From Brachionus plicatilis (lineage: Eukaryota > Rotifera > Eurotatoria > Ploima > Brachionidae), in the NCBI GenBank assembly GCA_010279815.1, contig QEOQ01000573.1, positions 202,145-266,144 of the forward strand: 64,000 nt of DNA. Reading direction: 5' to 3'. Positions within the stretch are counted from its first letter, which is position 1. Each line of letters opens with the position of its first letter. The translations under genes were made by a program, and so were the position numbers. Shown here piece by piece: positions 54,317-64,000 of this stretch. The notes under the pieces were generated by a model. That model was not told the origin of the DNA, ran no database searches, and saw only the letters and a program-made list of their open reading frames with translations.

Positions 54317-55913
54317 AACTTAAGAGATATATGAAAAAAATGAAAAATGTCACTTATAAATATTTTTCAATAAATAATTATATTTTCTCAATTAACACAC
54401 CTTAAATTTATTTTTAATTATTATTTTTTTTAATTTGAAGTCCATCTAATGTTACCTTTGTCCAGGTAATTTCCAGGCATGGTACAAGACTCAAACATGA
54501 ATATTATTTAACATCTGGTTTAATTTTTTGTGTTTGAATTACAAAATGTATTGAATGTAGAAATAAAATTGAAAAAGTGCGATGTTACAAATAAAAGAAT
54601 AATTTTAAGTTTATTTCAAGCATTTTAATATTTGAAATTAAACTTTTTAGTAAAATAGAGCGAGTTTAATTTTAATTTGAAAAGCTGGAAAAAAAATATT
54701 GAAATTTCTTTTATCTAATTAATTTAACTAAATAAATCAATTATTATTAATAAATGTGATTTCGGCAACTTGAACTTCATGATCATGATCAAATGATCAA
54801 AATTTAATATTTTATAATCTTAAAAAAAATTGTTCAAATTAGCTTTTTTAATATTTTTTTAATTAAACATAAGATGTTTAGTATTTTAATTGAAAAAAAA
54901 AACAAATCTTTTATCTCTGATTGATTTTTAATTGATTTTTCTAAAATCTTTATTTGAAAAAATTAAAGACAAATTTAAAATCCATATCTAAGTATCCAAA
55001 TTATGGCTTTAAATGATATTTTAATACTAATAAAAATATATTACGTCGAAAAAAAGTTTTATTTTGTCTTGCAAAATTTCAAAATATCGATTAAGATTTT
55101 AATTTACTTTAGATAAAAATTCAAATAATTTTCCATCTAAGCATAGATTAAACAAATCATGTTTAATAAAGTTTAGTAATTTTTTATTAAAAAATTGAAA
55201 AAAAATACTATTTTATTTAAATCAAAAACTAAAAATTTTGATTTGAAATTTAAATTTGATCATGAACTTCAATTTGCCTGTGATTTCCTAATACTGTTTT
55301 TTGTTTCAAATATTTTTTCGCAAACATTTTGATATCGAAAACTTAGTTTAGATTTTGGACAGATACTGCAGCCTATTCAATTTTTTACATCAATCAATTT
55401 CAATTAATTTAAAAACTTTTTTATTTTGAATAAATATTAACTCTTCAAACAAGTGTTTCTCATTTATAATTTTTTTTAATTAAGATGAACTATATTGATA
55501 GTTTGGAAATTTTTTAATACTTTTAAAGATGACGAATTACTTCTTCCCAAAAAAAGGTCAATGTGAGATGATAATACGACTCAAACATTAATTCTCAATT
55601 TTTTGATAAAAAATCACAAAATATTTAAAAAATATTTGAAACATCGCGTTTTTTGATGTTTTTTCAACATTGGATACATTTTGTAATTCAAACACTAAAA
55701 TTAAGCCATCTATAGATACATTTGTTTTGTGAGTCAAATTGTTATTTAAAATTTTTATGATTCACAAGATTTTAATTTTGTAATAAAAATATAAATAAAT
55801 TAATTTAAATAAATAAATTTAATTTTTTTGGACCAGTAAAAATATTTTTTTTTAAATTATTTTATTGAAATAACAATTTTAATTTTTAGTTTAAAAGAAA
55901 AAAAGAGAAGTTT
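54317..55913. other. Spacer with nested inverted-repeat elements
   Basis: No gene. 54518-54558 and 55668-55708 are inverted copies sharing TGTTTGAATTACAAAATGTA, bounding about 1.2 kb. Inside lies a miniature element (54764-55278). Confidence 0.55.
54764..55278. repeat. Miniature inverted-repeat element, GGCAAATTGAAGTT family
   Basis: The left end is GGCAACTTGAACTTCATGAT and the right end is TGATCATGAACTTCAATTTG followed by CC, a clear terminal inverted repeat. The interior resembles 5040-5895. No ORF. Confidence 0.7.
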
Positions 55914-57707
55914 TTAAACACCGATGGCTAGCCAATTTACTTTAGCTTTTATTATTGAATCTTCTATAAAGCGAAAGAAGCGATAATTATACACACCAGC
56001 ATAGTGATAATCATACTTACTAGCAAATTCTACTAGTTTAACAATTTTTAGAACTGGATAAATTTGTATGCGTGCAACAGGATGTTCGAACAACATGAAC
56101 GATTGAAAATTTAATATTACAATAGGTTCTTGACTAAACGACTGATCAAATTTTCTAACATATATAAGCGACTGATTAAATCTTTTAGCATCTAAATTTT
56201 GATCATACATTCTTTGATCTTCATATTCCGAATTAGAGATTAAATCGAAGTTGCCTTCTTCATAGAAAATTTTAGCAGTTTTATTTCTATTTTGTTCAGG
56301 CCATTCAACAATTGTATCCAATATTGAATTATAACTTTGAATCAGCCGTAAGGAATTTCTTAAATCCATTAATTTACTATTTGACTTTTTATCCAAGGCA
56401 ACTTGTTTGACTTTCAATGAAAAATTTCGTCTAAAAGACGCTTCGCTCACTATTTTTTTGATGCGAGAAAACTTGAGGTCTTTTTGAAAATTGGCTTTCT
56501 CTAATTTAGAAGCTCTGATACTTTTTGGCACAATCATGTCACCTTTGCGCATCCATTCAATCTCATTTTTGTCATCATTGTTTATTTGATTCAGAGTGTC
56601 GGACAATTTGGAGCCGAACTCTTCATCTCCATTGTTTGACTTTGATCCATATTTGGCATTTAAAGACGCTGGAATTTTATATAACGAGAAACTAATACCT
56701 CCTCCTATGCTAAAGTCCGATGAATTGGTCATTTTTGAGTATTGGTCGTTGTTTAGTTTTATTTTTTCTGTCTTTCCGTCCGAAACAACTTCCATAAGCT
56801 TGCTTAGCTCTTCTTTTATTTGATCTGGCTTTAAATCTTGGCCAATGTCATAGCTGGACATGTGCTTAAGAGCTTCATCAATAGGCACATGCTCAAAATT
56901 GGACATTATGGCTAAATTTTCCACAAACTTGCTGCTGAACTCTTTTTCTGGCATCTGGTATTCTTCAAATACGTTCATGTGCATAAACAATTCGTGGGAC
57001 AGTGATGCAAGCTGGTGTCTGGTCACATATACTTTATCGCCTGAACCAAATATTGAATCGATTAGATTCAAATTGCTTATTTGTCTCCCGGTAACAGTGA
57101 ACACATTTTCTTTGCTAGAATAACCTCTGGATTTAATTTCGCAGTGTATTTCTAGATCCTGATCGGATAAGAATCTTTGCTCTATTAGCTCTCTTTCAAT
57201 TGATTTTACTGGTGCCTCAAAAGATACGTACAAAGGAAACTTAAAGAGATTCAAAGATTTGCCTTTAATTGTGTATATTTGATAGTTTTGGTCATACAAG
57301 TTGATTTCACACTCAAAACTTTTGGGTACCAAAGTAACTATTTGAGCAGGTTCAACTTTGATTTTGTATTTTTGAAGTATCATTTGACAAAAATTATCTC
57401 TTAGTTCACCATTCAATAATTCTACTTTTATAAAAAAGCCATTCCAGTTGAATATGGAGGAATTTCTGGTGAAATCGACAATTTTTGGATAGCCCATTGA
57501 CACCCATGTAAGCCGACCATACTTGTCCGAATCACCACTTTGAATAATGGCGTCATTGCTTGATGTTTTAAATGCTTCTATCTGAACTATTTGGTCATCT
57601 GTTTCAAAATCAATGGTCAAATCGGCCAAATCAAACACAATATTCTCGTTTTTGCTAATGCTGTGAGTGACAGTCATACAAAAGCTTAGGAAGAGGAAAA
57701 ATTTCAT
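55914..57707 (-). CDS. Secreted lectin-like protein, cluster member 2
   Basis: 597 aa from the ATG at 57707. I chose this start over the upstream in-frame ATG at 57869 because it gives a signal peptide (MKFFLFLSFCMTVTHS) aligned with the other members. Family features: FDLADLTIDFE, EAFKTSSNDAIIQS, RLTWVSMGYP, the two Cys (FECEINLYD, IHCEIKS), VYVTRHQLASLSHELF, EEYQMPEKEFSSKFV, KPDQIKEELSK, a Ser/Gly/Asn-rich segment, IEWMRKGDMIVPKSI and LKFSRIKK. The last 90 or so residues (RKFDQSFSQEPIVIL to VNWLAIGV) fit an H-type lectin pattern. It is closest to member 4 in the N-terminal half. Confidence 0.85.
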   Translation of the reverse strand: MKFFLFLSFCMTVTHSISKNENIVFDLADLTIDFETDDQIVQIEAFKTSSNDAIIQSGDSDKYGRLTWVSMGYPKIVDFTRNSSIFNWNGFFIKVELLNGELRDNFCQMILQKYKIKVEPAQIVTLVPKSFECEINLYDQNYQIYTIKGKSLNLFKFPLYVSFEAPVKSIERELIEQRFLSDQDLEIHCEIKSRGYSSKENVFTVTGRQISNLNLIDSIFGSGDKVYVTRHQLASLSHELFMHMNVFEEYQMPEKEFSSKFVENLAIMSNFEHVPIDEALKHMSSYDIGQDLKPDQIKEELSKLMEVVSDGKTEKIKLNNDQYSKMTNSSDFSIGGGISFSLYKIPASLNAKYGSKSNNGDEEFGSKLSDTLNQINNDDKNEIEWMRKGDMIVPKSIRASKLEKANFQKDLKFSRIKKIVSEASFRRNFSLKVKQVALDKKSNSKLMDLRNSLRLIQSYNSILDTIVEWPEQNRNKTAKIFYEEGNFDLISNSEYEDQRMYDQNLDAKRFNQSLIYVRKFDQSFSQEPIVILNFQSFMLFEHPVARIQIYPVLKIVKLVEFASKYDYHYAGVYNYRFFRFIEDSIIKAKVNWLAIGV

Positions 57708-58022
57708 TTTGAAAATTGTAAAAAGTGAATAGATAATGATTTTTAAGAATTGTAAATAAAATTTTTCAATTAAATCTGAAAAAATGTTTTGAATTTTGTT
57801 ATCTAATTTTTTTCTTTTCTGGTTTTGTTTAAGGAAATACATAATTTTTTTTAGAATAAAAGTCCTCAAAGAATTAGAGGTAAATTAATTTTCTTTTTTT
57901 TAAAAAGCAAAAAAATTTATTCAGTTATAAATTAATCACTAATTTTTTGATAGTTCAATTTTAGTGAGACAATTTAATATCAAAATTTTTTAAAATCTTT
58001 TTTAAACTAATTTTTGAATAGA

Positions 58023-58094
58023 TCCGTGATAGTATAGTGGTGAGTATCCCCGCCTGTCACGCGGGAGACCGGGGTTCAATTCCCCGTCACGGAG
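58023..58094 (+). tRNA. tRNA-Asp (anticodon GTC)
   Basis: 72 nt with a complete cloverleaf: acceptor TCCGTGA/TCACGGA (58023-58029 and 58087-58093), discriminator G at 58094, anticodon stem CCCGC/GCGGG (58049-58053 and 58061-58065), loop CTGTCAC with GTC at 58056-58058, and a T arm with GGTTCAATTCC. No intron. A TTTTTT run follows shortly as a Pol III terminator. It lies between cluster members 2 and 3. Confidence 0.97.
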
Positions 58095-58631
58095 TTCTTT
58101 TTTGACCAAAAAAAAAAATTTTTGACTAAAAAATTTATAGATTAAAAAATTTAAATATTTTTTTGAAAAAATCTTATTTCATGAAAAATTTTAAAATCAA
58201 AAAATTAAAAATTTTACATTACAATTTTTGAGAAAAAAACAATTTTTATTATTTTTATAGGTCAAAATAAAAAAAAATAAAATTTAAAAATTGATTTTTT
58301 GTATTAGAATTTAAATGTACCAAAATAATAAAAAAATATTGAAAAGATAAAACAATTATCACACAAGAAATAATTAAGAATTGATAAATATAAATAAAAA
58401 AAAATTCAAAAATAAAAATTTTAAACGCACAAATAACTTTTTTAATCTTAAACTTTTTCAATTGATTTTTGTGGTTGTTGTAAATAATATTAAAGTTAAT
58501 TTACTTTTTATTAGTTATTTAAATTGTCAATTTTTAAGTAATAAAAAAAAAAAAATTTTTATTTTTTATTTTTTTTCTAATTAAAATTAATTTCAAAAAA
58601 ATTTAATCTCTTTTTTTCAACTGATCTGGAG

Positions 58632-60347
58632 CTAAGAGCCAAGAGCGAACCATTCAATCTCAAGATAATTTTTAATATCATAATTTTCCTCACTTTCCAC
58701 TTCATAAATGCTCAAATCCAATTTGCACTCAATTGAGATATTGGTAATTATTTCATCCAAAATTTCATAAGATTCAACCGGTCCTACCATTCCAACCGAG
58801 TACAAAATTTTTGGTTTATTTTTAAACCCAGTCAACTTTGCTGTCAAAGGAATGCTTCTGTTGGCAAAAGTGACAAACCATTTTCCATTTTGAATGTTTA
58901 AAACTGAATCAAAATCGTTTTCAATAATTGATTTAGCTTTTTCTAAATAAATGTCTTTTAAAATAAGAGTTCTTTCAAGCAGATTTCTGTCATTGGCACT
59001 AATTTCATCAAATAATTTTGTTCTGAATGAAAAAACGCGACTAAAAGGAGCATCATAATATTCGCGTCTAATGCGAGAAAACTTTAGGTCATTGTTCAAC
59101 TCAGACTTGACCAATTTGGAGACTTTTATTCTTCGCGGCACAATCATTCTACCTTTTTTCACCCATTCTACATCATTTTGATCATAATTGTTGAGCTCAT
59201 TCAATTGTTCCGAATAGCTTGAGTTCGAGTCTTCCCAATCTTTGGCCTTGGATTTAGCAAAGTCTCTAGTAGAACCTACTTTGATGAAGGGAATTTTAAC
59301 AGAGCCTGATGAACCTATATTCATTGAAGAATTGGCGTAGGATTTATTGGACAAACTGTCATTTAGTGCTAAAAAATCTTTTGTGCCTCGTTTTTTCAAG
59401 ACAAAAGTTTTGCTCAATTCCTCTTTGATTACATCAGGCTTCAGATCTTCGGCTAAACTAAATGAAGACAACTGAGACAAAGCTTTGTCAAAAGAAGTAT
59501 ACTGATTTATGTACACAGCTGTTTGTTTTAAAAATTCTGTGATAAAACTTTGCTCAAATTCTTTCTCTGCTATTTGATATTCTTCAATGATATTTAATTT
59601 TTGATAAAGTTCCTGTGAAAGTCTATTTAGTTGGTTTCTGGTGACGAACACTTCCGATTCAGGACCAAATATATCATCGGCTAAATTGAGCTGATTCATT
59701 TGCTTTGATGATAAGATGAGTGTGTTTTCGCGATAAGCTTGGCCTTGGGAATAAGCCTCACACTTTATTTCCAAATCTGGATCATTATTATCTTTTACTA
59801 GTCTTTTTTCCAAAGCTTTGCGTCCAGTTGACAAATTGTTGTCTGGATAAGGAAATGATACTCGGATAGGAAAGGTGTTCAAATCCCTTGCTTTGCCATT
59901 TAAAAAGAATTTATTTCCATCATCGTACAATTCAATTTGGCATTCAAATCTACCTGGCTTTAGAGTTAATACTTGATCTACAGATACAGATATGTTATAT
60001 TTTTTTTTGATGGCATCTACCAATCTTTTCTTATTTTCCTGGTTTAAAAGCTCAACAAAAATATCAAATCCATCTGGTCTAAAATTGAATATTTCTGCTT
60101 GAGGTAAAATTTTTGAAATAGTCGGATTTCCAATTGAGACCCAGTTCAATTGAGAGTATTTTTCATTGTCTTTGCTTTCTATTATTCGATCATTGCTAGC
60201 TGTTTTGTAAGCTTCCAACAAGACAACTTTTTTTCCCTCTTCATATTCAAGAGTTATATCAGCTAAATCAAAGACTACATCGTTTGTAGCCAATGTGTGA
60301 CAATTTGTCAAAATCAGAAACAAAAAAGTCAATATTAAATTTTTCAT
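58632..60347 (-). CDS. Secreted lectin-like protein, cluster member 3
   Basis: 571 aa, intronless. Signal peptide (about 1-21, MKNLILTFLFLILTNCHTLA), then FDLADITLEYE, EAYKTASNDRIIES and QLNWVSIGNP. The paired Cys (FECQIELYD, IKCEAYS), VFVTRNQLNRLSQELYQKL, EEYQIAEKEFEQSFI, KPDVIKEELSK, a Ser-rich variable segment, VEWVKKGRMIVPRRI and LKFSRIRR follow. The C-terminal 88 residues end in LEIEWFALGS, the H-type-lectin-like tail. All motifs line up with members 1 and 2, so it is presumably functional. Confidence 0.85.
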   Translation of the reverse strand: MKNLILTFLFLILTNCHTLATNDVVFDLADITLEYEEGKKVVLLEAYKTASNDRIIESKDNEKYSQLNWVSIGNPTISKILPQAEIFNFRPDGFDIFVELLNQENKKRLVDAIKKKYNISVSVDQVLTLKPGRFECQIELYDDGNKFFLNGKARDLNTFPIRVSFPYPDNNLSTGRKALEKRLVKDNNDPDLEIKCEAYSQGQAYRENTLILSSKQMNQLNLADDIFGPESEVFVTRNQLNRLSQELYQKLNIIEEYQIAEKEFEQSFITEFLKQTAVYINQYTSFDKALSQLSSFSLAEDLKPDVIKEELSKTFVLKKRGTKDFLALNDSLSNKSYANSSMNIGSSGSVKIPFIKVGSTRDFAKSKAKDWEDSNSSYSEQLNELNNYDQNDVEWVKKGRMIVPRRIKVSKLVKSELNNDLKFSRIRREYYDAPFSRVFSFRTKLFDEISANDRNLLERTLILKDIYLEKAKSIIENDFDSVLNIQNGKWFVTFANRSIPLTAKLTGFKNKPKILYSVGMVGPVESYEILDEIITNISIECKLDLSIYEVESEENYDIKNYLEIEWFALGS

Positions 60348-61954
60348 TGTTTAAACTTTTAAGAAAAAAATAAATAACATTTTTATTCTAATATTTAAAA
60401 GAATTTTTTAATTAAATCTAATTCATTCCGTATGATTCGAGAAAATAAAATGAATTTTTGTTTTTTTTTAATTAAGCTTGTGATGAGAGATAATTTAAAA
60501 TAATTATAGTAATTTTTTGATATTTATCTTAAATTTTAATAATTTTAATATGTTTTAATATGGTTTAGCTTCTATTGTATTTATTAACTGCTTGCCAGTT
60601 CTTTCTTTTTGGAAACATACTTTTGAATTTCAAAAAATTTACATGATTTTTTATTATATTTAAACTTGTTTCTGCTTCTCCTAAAATATTTCTTAATTTG
60701 ATTTTAAAAAATATTATTTCCTCATTGTCAAAGCATCGGTCTAATAATCGAAAGGAACTAGAAATGGTGGCATTCCAATGACGACAAACATTTTAAAATG
60801 AAAAAAAAAAGAATTTTAAAGTCTTTCAAGGATAATTAACAAGCTAGTGCCACTATATAAGACTGATTAACACTTTATTTATTTAAATTCTTTATTAAAG
60901 TATTCATTCAAATTTTAAATTATTATAAAATTAAAAAATATTTATATAAAAATTTGAATCCAAAATTATTTGAAAAAATTTAACAGCAAAATATTCAAGT
61001 AAAAAATTATTGTAAAAATTCTAAAAAAATCAAATAAATGTTATTTAAAATTGACAGTTTAAATGTTGGAAAATTCAAAATTGATTTATTAATGATAAAG
61101 CAGTTTATAAGTAGAAATATTCAAATTTTTTTTTCACCATCTTTCGATTTTGCCATCGGTTCATATAAATTATTGCTAGTCCTTAATATTTCAATTTTCT
61201 TGAGTCATTTTTATCAGTATTTCTTTTAAATTTAAAGGTGAGTTATAATAAAACAAACTTTTAAAAGCTAATATAATCATTCTTTCAAATATTCTATGCT
61301 GAAACGAATAAAAACCATACTTTTCTAAAATTTTTTTTATTTATTATCAAGTCAAACCAGACTTTGACTAAATGACTCATGTACAACACTGAAAAAAAAT
61401 CTAAAAATTATTAGTTCCGCATGTTTTATTTAGAATTTTTTTGGTTGCATTTTTAAGACCCTAATCTTTTCATCAAGCTTCATTTTCTCTTCTCTCAATT
61501 AGCTTATCTTTAGCCAAAGAACAAGTTTTGGATATCATTGAAACCATTAACTTTTTGTGAAACTTTGGATTCGATTTAATAAACTTTAAAACTTTATTTA
61601 ACTGTTTTATTTCTAAAAAAGCTTAAAGTCCAAAAGCTAAAACTTTAAACCATTATTACCTTAATATATCCAAGCTTAATGTACTCCGAAGATTTTTAAC
61701 ATCTTTTACAGACTGAATGATTTGTTGCTTTTAAAACTGATATCAAAAATGGTTGATGAATAAAAATATTCTATTTTTTTATCAATCAGAATTTGAATTT
61801 TTTTGAATTTAGAAAAATTTTTTTTAGTTAAAAAAGAAAGTAATTTTTGGCAGTCTTTAGATATTTTCTTTAAATTTGCTAAAAAAAGGGTAAAAGCAAT
61901 TTAAAAATTCAGTTTTTAAATTTTTATTTAAAATTAAGAAAATTAAAGATTTAT
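60348..61954. other. Spacer between cluster members 3 and 4
   Basis: AT-rich with no gene. Carries the hairpin-repeat copy at 60827-60890. Confidence 0.45.
60827..60890 (+). repeat. Dispersed CAAGGTTAATCA hairpin repeat, copy D
   Basis: Reads CAAGGATAATTAACAAGCTA, then GTGCC and GACTGATTAACACTTT with an ATTTATTTAAATT tail. The most diverged of the four copies. Confidence 0.6.
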
Positions 61955-63136
61955 TTAATAGCCAATTGCAAACCAACGAATTTCAAGAGTGTCAAAAAGA
62001 TAAGCTTCTGGACCAAGTGGGCCACAAGCAAACAGAACAAAATTTTGCCAAAAATAAAAAGGAACGAAAAACTCAACTTGTAAATCCATACTGAAGTAGT
62101 CGGGAGAAATTATTTCAGTTAAAACATCATATCGAAATGAAAGACGTCTAGTGTCAAAATTTATTTTTTTAATAGAATAAAATAATTTAGGAGGCTCATA
62201 AAATGATTGTGAAAAATTTACTCTGTAATTTCCCAATTTTTTTACATGACTTGCAAAATAGTTGTAATGTTCGATTTCAAATGTCATCTTAATAACACCA
62301 GATGAAAATTTAATAGTTCTATCAGAAAGTCTGGTATAATCTGAGACATCAAAATTTGAATTTAACCTTCCATTCATTTGTTCAATAGAACCAATAACTT
62401 TATTTATATTCTTAGAATGAAATAAATCCTTCACATTTAAAGGGTTTAAAAATCGAAAATATTTAATCTTAACAAAATATTTTCTCTTTAAAATATCAGT
62501 AACAGATAAAAAAAAGTCATTCTTTGAAAACTCTAATTCGACGGACTCAGCCTCAAGATAACATTGAATAATTAAATCTTGATTTGAATAAAAATATCTT
62601 TCAAACAAAATTCTTTTGGTTGTATTTAGTGGAACATCAAAATTGACTAAAAATGGTGATTTTCTCATTTTAAAACCAGATCCTTCAATTGTATGAATTT
62701 TGTTTTTATGATCCAACAAGTTAATTTCACATTTAAATCTATGAGGGACCACATCAACTATTTGTGAAGGTTCAACTTTAATTTTGTATCTTTGAAGAAT
62801 CATTTGGCAAATTTTATCTCTAATCTGATTGTTTAAAAATTCAACGTTTATATTAAAACCAAAACGATTAAATATGGAAGAATTTCTGTGGAAATCAACA
62901 AGTTTTGGATAACCCAATGAAAACCATGTCAAAATATCATAAAAATGGAAATCAGCACTTTGTATAATTTGGTCATTGCTTGAAGCCTTAAATACTTCTA
63001 TTTGGACTATTTGGTCATCTATTTCATAATCGATGACAAAATCGACACGATTAAACACAACTTTTTCATTTCTGCTAGAACTAAGATTTTGTAATAAAAA
63101 AGTTAAATAAAAAATAAATATTAGGAAAAATTTCAT
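61955..63136 (-). CDS. Secreted lectin-like protein, cluster member 4 (short form)
   Basis: 393 aa, intronless. Signal peptide (MKFFLIFIFYLTFLLQNLSS), then the N-terminal domain closely matching member 2: DDQIVQIEVFKASSNDQIIQS, QMILQRYKIKVEPSQIV and FKCEINLLD. The DLADLT motif is altered to NRVDFVIDYE. The whole central block (VYVTR..EELSK..KFSRIKK, over 200 residues) is absent. After a unique middle, the H-type-lectin-like C-terminus is kept (VNFSQSFYEPPKLFY to LEIRWFAIGY). The frame is intact, so it is probably a genuine shortened paralogue rather than a pseudogene. Confidence 0.8.
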   Translation of the reverse strand: MKFFLIFIFYLTFLLQNLSSSRNEKVVFNRVDFVIDYEIDDQIVQIEVFKASSNDQIIQSADFHFYDILTWFSLGYPKLVDFHRNSSIFNRFGFNINVEFLNNQIRDKICQMILQRYKIKVEPSQIVDVVPHRFKCEINLLDHKNKIHTIEGSGFKMRKSPFLVNFDVPLNTTKRILFERYFYSNQDLIIQCYLEAESVELEFSKNDFFLSVTDILKRKYFVKIKYFRFLNPLNVKDLFHSKNINKVIGSIEQMNGRLNSNFDVSDYTRLSDRTIKFSSGVIKMTFEIEHYNYFASHVKKLGNYRVNFSQSFYEPPKLFYSIKKINFDTRRLSFRYDVLTEIISPDYFSMDLQVEFFVPFYFWQNFVLFACGPLGPEAYLFDTLEIRWFAIGY

Positions 63137-64000
63137 TTTCTAAAATGAAATTTTAAAAATTTATGAATTTACCAGAATTTGTATCTTTATTAAAAGCAAC
63201 AGAATTTTTAAAATATTATTAATGTAGTTTTATGTAATATAGCGATATTCTTTTTCTGAACCAAGTATTAAAAAAAACAGCAAAAATTTTTTTTAATAAA
63301 AAATATTTTGATAAAAGCATTTAAAAAATGAAAAGAGACCAGTTCAAAACTCATTTGTTTAAAAACAGATCTGATAATATAGAAAATTTTAATTTTTCTG
63401 TGTTGAACTTATGTTAAAAATTAAATTAATTTTGTATGTGTTTGATTCATCTTTTTTAATTAATTTTTAAACAAAATCATAATAATCATCGAAAAAATGA
63501 ATTCCAATTTCAAATTATTTAAAAAAATTTTTCAAACAAAATTTCAAAATTCAATAATTTTTAATTTATTTAAATAGCACTTTTTGCAAATAAAATTTAT
63601 ACATTTTATCCAAAAAATTTTTTTAATACTATTAATACTTCTAAGCTTTTTTATAATTATTAAGCATTTAATTTAAAAAGGTTCTATGCCTTTTTAACCA
63701 TTTTAATCTTTCAACTCAATCACCAAATTGTTTACCTGGGCCTAAATGAACAACATTCACAGAAATCTCCTCATCATCCTTGAAATTATTTTCAGTATAG
63801 CCAATTCAACAGTTTCTTTTCAACATACTAAATGCTGATAATCATATATATTCTAAAGCCTACAAAATTCTTATTTTTTCTTAGTTCAATAATTCAGAAA
63901 TTTTCTATCAAAATTTTAATTTAAAAATAAAGTATTAAAATTATGTTTATTAAAATCAACAACTTCTTTTAAATTAAATATAATATTCCCTCATTTGACT
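63137..64000. other. AT-rich right-edge spacer
   Basis: No feature supportable. It may include the promoter of member 4. Confidence 0.4.

Noticed and set aside
57708..57869. Upstream in-frame ATG extending cluster member 2 by 54 residues
   Set aside because: It would bury the signal peptide that aligns with the other members; AT-rich 5-prime UTR read-through is more likely.

Overview
The window is AT-rich DNA from a small-genome invertebrate. Genes carry animal-type introns, many only 28-80 nt, alongside a few introns of 1.3-4.1 kb filled with repeats. The encoded set (WDR91, DEAF1, SNX1/2, POLR3B, porcupine, PPIL3, MRPS7, dynein-2 intermediate chain, glutamate carboxypeptidase II) is metazoan. 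The compact introns, extreme AT content and TTAGGG repeat make a lophotrochozoan such as a monogonont rotifer (Brachionus-like) my best guess, but this is an inference and not a proven assignment.

Layout. 0-1.1 kb: 5-prime exon of WDR91 (minus), running off the left edge. 1.1-6.3 kb: repeats, a short TTAGGG tract and a broken non-LTR retrotransposon between 71-nt direct repeats. 6.3-11.7 kb: two-exon DEAF1-like SAND-domain factor (minus) whose 4.1 kb intron holds a dead LINE and foldback elements. 11.8-16.2 kb: non-coding repeats. 16.2-21.1 kb: three-exon SNX1/SNX2 (plus). 22.1-27.2 kb: four-exon POLR3B (minus), 1133 aa predicted. 28.3-37.7 kb: a head-to-tail plus-strand cluster of porcupine (6 exons), PPIL3, MRPS7 (3 exons) and DYNC2I1/WDR60 (6 exons, one intron of only 28 nt). 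38.7-44.7 kb: a secreted chitin-binding protein, a complete five-exon glutamate carboxypeptidase II and a recent partial duplication of both. The duplication produced a chitin-domain-less, PPPQPQ-repeat secreted protein and an orphan copy of the last peptidase exon.

46.4-63.1 kb: four intronless, minus-strand, secreted paralogues of about 390-600 aa, sharing an N-terminal domain (DLADLT motif), a central conserved block and a C-terminal segment that looks like an H-type lectin domain. I cannot name this family. It is the best candidate here for an undescribed, locally expanded extracellular system. A defective Ty3/gypsy-like element with only its 3-prime LTR lies between the first and second members, and a tRNA-Asp(GTC) gene lies between the second and third.

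How the genes relate: the housekeeping genes are unrelated neighbours. WDR91 and SNX1/2 both act on endosomes. Porcupine acts in Wnt acylation in the ER and DYNC2I1 in ciliary transport. The secreted right half (chitin-binding, Pro-repeat and lectin-like proteins plus a surface peptidase) has a surface or extracellular-matrix flavour. Exon junctions were worked out by eye from splice consensus, reading-frame continuity and remembered family sequences; transcript data would settle them.
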